Source of the DNA: JBBRYK01 sp038237665
Lineage (GTDB): Bacteria; Actinomycetota; Thermoleophilia; Gaiellales; Gaiellaceae
Assembly: GCA_038237665.1 (NCBI GenBank)
Contig: JBBRYK010000005.1
Location: forward strand, 1 to 64,000
DNA length: 64,000 nucleotides
Reading direction: 5' to 3'
This document shows positions 63,477 through 64,000 of this stretch, piece after piece (positions within the stretch are counted from its first letter, which is position 1; each line of letters begins with the position of its first letter). Below the pieces are notes generated by a model. That model worked only from the letters and a program-made list of their open reading frames with translations, did no database searches and was not told where the DNA came from. Made by a program: the position numbers and the translations under genes.

Positions 63477-63625
63477 GTCCGCGCCCGGTCTACTGGAAGC
63501 CGAAGTATGGGACGAGGTCGAGCCGCCATCGGGCCTGGGTGAACCGCGAGACCGCCCGGGCGCGGGCGCTGCAGCGAGGGCGTGGGCCCTCGCTGCTTCA
63601 TAGGCTGCGCGCCTTCCTTCGCTGA
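63473..63625 (+). CDS. Possible small basic protein after rfbB (doubtful)
   Basis: A 50-residue frame could start at TTG 63473, sharing TTGA with the rfbB stop as other genes here do. It is Arg-rich (PRPVYWKPKYGTRSSRHRAW, ending LRAFLR) and matches nothing I know. A strong hairpin lies inside it (63571-63596), which favours non-coding sequence. I keep it only as a possibility. Confidence 0.25.
   Translation: MSPRPVYWKPKYGTRSSRHRAWVNRETARARALQRGRGPSLLHRLRAFLR
63571..63596 (+). terminator. Strong hairpin after rfbB, likely operon terminator
   Basis: Eleven-base arms GCAGCGAGGGC (63571-63581) and GCCCTCGCTGC (63586-63596) pair perfectly around GTGG. It lies 95 bases after the rfbB stop. There is only TTCATA after it, not a T-run, which is common for terminators in GC-rich actinobacteria. 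The rest of 63626-63713 shows no gene. Confidence 0.6.
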
Positions 63626-63713
63626 GGGCGAAACGGGCTAGCGCATTGCGTGGGTGAGGATGTCCGGTCCGCCGGTCGAATACTTCGGCTAGCCTGATTT
63701 GCCCGCGCTCTCC

Positions 63714-64000
63714 ATGCCCAGCCGTGTGACTCTTCTTGCTGCCGGGGCGCTCGCGTCTGTAGCTCTCGTCGCGTCACCGGCTCCCGCGCGCCGCGCCGCG
63801 CCGCTCGCGAAGTCGGCGACGACCTTCGTCATCTCCGGACACGGTTGGGGGCACGGCGTCGGCCTTGCCCAGTACGGCGCGTTCGGGTACGCGAAGCACG
63901 GTTGGACGTATGACCAGATCCTCGCCCACTACTACCCGGGCACGGTTCTGGGTGCCGCCCCTGTTTCCAAGGTTCGGGTGCTCCTGGCCGAGCAGAAGGC
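63714..64000 (+). CDS. SpoIID/LytB-domain secreted protein, truncated by window end
   Basis: The first 95 residues are present, running off the edge. The signal peptide (TLLAAGALASVALVASPAPA) is followed by FVISGHGWGHGVGLAQYGAF, then GYAKHGWTYDQILAHYYPGT, the hallmark of SpoIID/LytB-domain proteins. In SpoIID these are lytic transglycosylases that cut stem-peptide-free glycan. Actinobacterial copies are secreted envelope hydrolases. The motif usually falls late in the protein; here it is near the start, so the fold is permuted or the order differs. It follows the rhamnose operon. Confidence 0.85.
   Translation, partial: MPSRVTLLAAGALASVALVASPAPARRAAPLAKSATTFVISGHGWGHGVGLAQYGAFGYAKHGWTYDQILAHYYPGTVLGAAPVSKVRVLLAEQK

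Noticed and set aside
63473..63625. Small frame after rfbB as a firm gene
   Set aside because: It contains a perfect 11-bp hairpin and is low-complexity Arg-rich; it is listed only as a low-confidence possibility.

Overview
The window looks like the replication-origin neighbourhood of a high-GC Actinomycetota genome, probably class Thermoleophilia (Gaiellales/Solirubrobacterales). The basis is gene order, GC-rich codon use with many GTG/TTG starts, an actinobacterial-type recF-dciA-gyrB-gyrA run, Ku/LigD/PolX repair genes and peptidoglycan-targeted secreted proteins. The exact taxon is inference. Packing is tight: most co-directional neighbours share ATGA, GTGA or TTGA, and several convergent pairs share CTAG stop codons.

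Layout: (1) 1-4771, mostly minus strand: a gene fragment, tRNA-Ile(GAT), then parB-parA-rsmG-khpB-yidC-yidD-rnpA-rpmH. (2) 4772-14270: a DnaA-box region, then dnaA-dnaN-recF-dciA-gyrB-gyrA. GyrB is unusual: it carries a proteobacterial-type insert of about 165 residues and Asn at the position of E. coli GyrB Asp426. (3) 14.3-21.9 kb: a MerR-like regulator, glycogen phosphorylase, GalT-like transferase, slipin/NfeD pair, secreted PGRP amidase and minimal biotin ligase. (4) 21.9-31.0 kb: an ECF sigma factor leading a type II fatty-acid operon (fabZ-fabH-fabD-fabG-fabF), then HAD, GNAT, a zinc-ribbon ureohydrolase, and accD-accA. acpP, accB and accC are absent. (5) 31.1-45.1 kb: repair and general metabolism: a disrupted ku, intact ligD, two GNATs, NDH-2, MrfA-type helicase, a methyltransferase remnant, thiD-thiL, an orphan permease, thioredoxin, polyprenol-phosphate glycosyltransferase and PolX. 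(6) 45.1-59.9 kb: PLP decarboxylase, HAD, a 5'-nucleotidase-like protein lacking a catalytic His, NUDIX, Asp-box propeller protein, trehalose phosphatase, two half-size TauE/SafE proteins, M23 peptidase, lipoprotein, Lon, Hsp20 and MMPL. (7) 59.9-64.0 kb: dTDP-rhamnose genes rfbA-C-D-B with an inserted lytic-transglycosylase-like lipoprotein gene, then a SpoIID/LytB-domain protein cut by the window edge.

The most interesting observations are genes that appear forced to start at CTG just inside the upstream stop codon (fabG most clearly, then recF and galT), the broken ku beside intact ligD, the zinc-ribbon ureohydrolase with an altered metal loop, and a near-identical palindrome occurring twice within 200 bp. 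I did not recognise a wholly new defence or mobile system.
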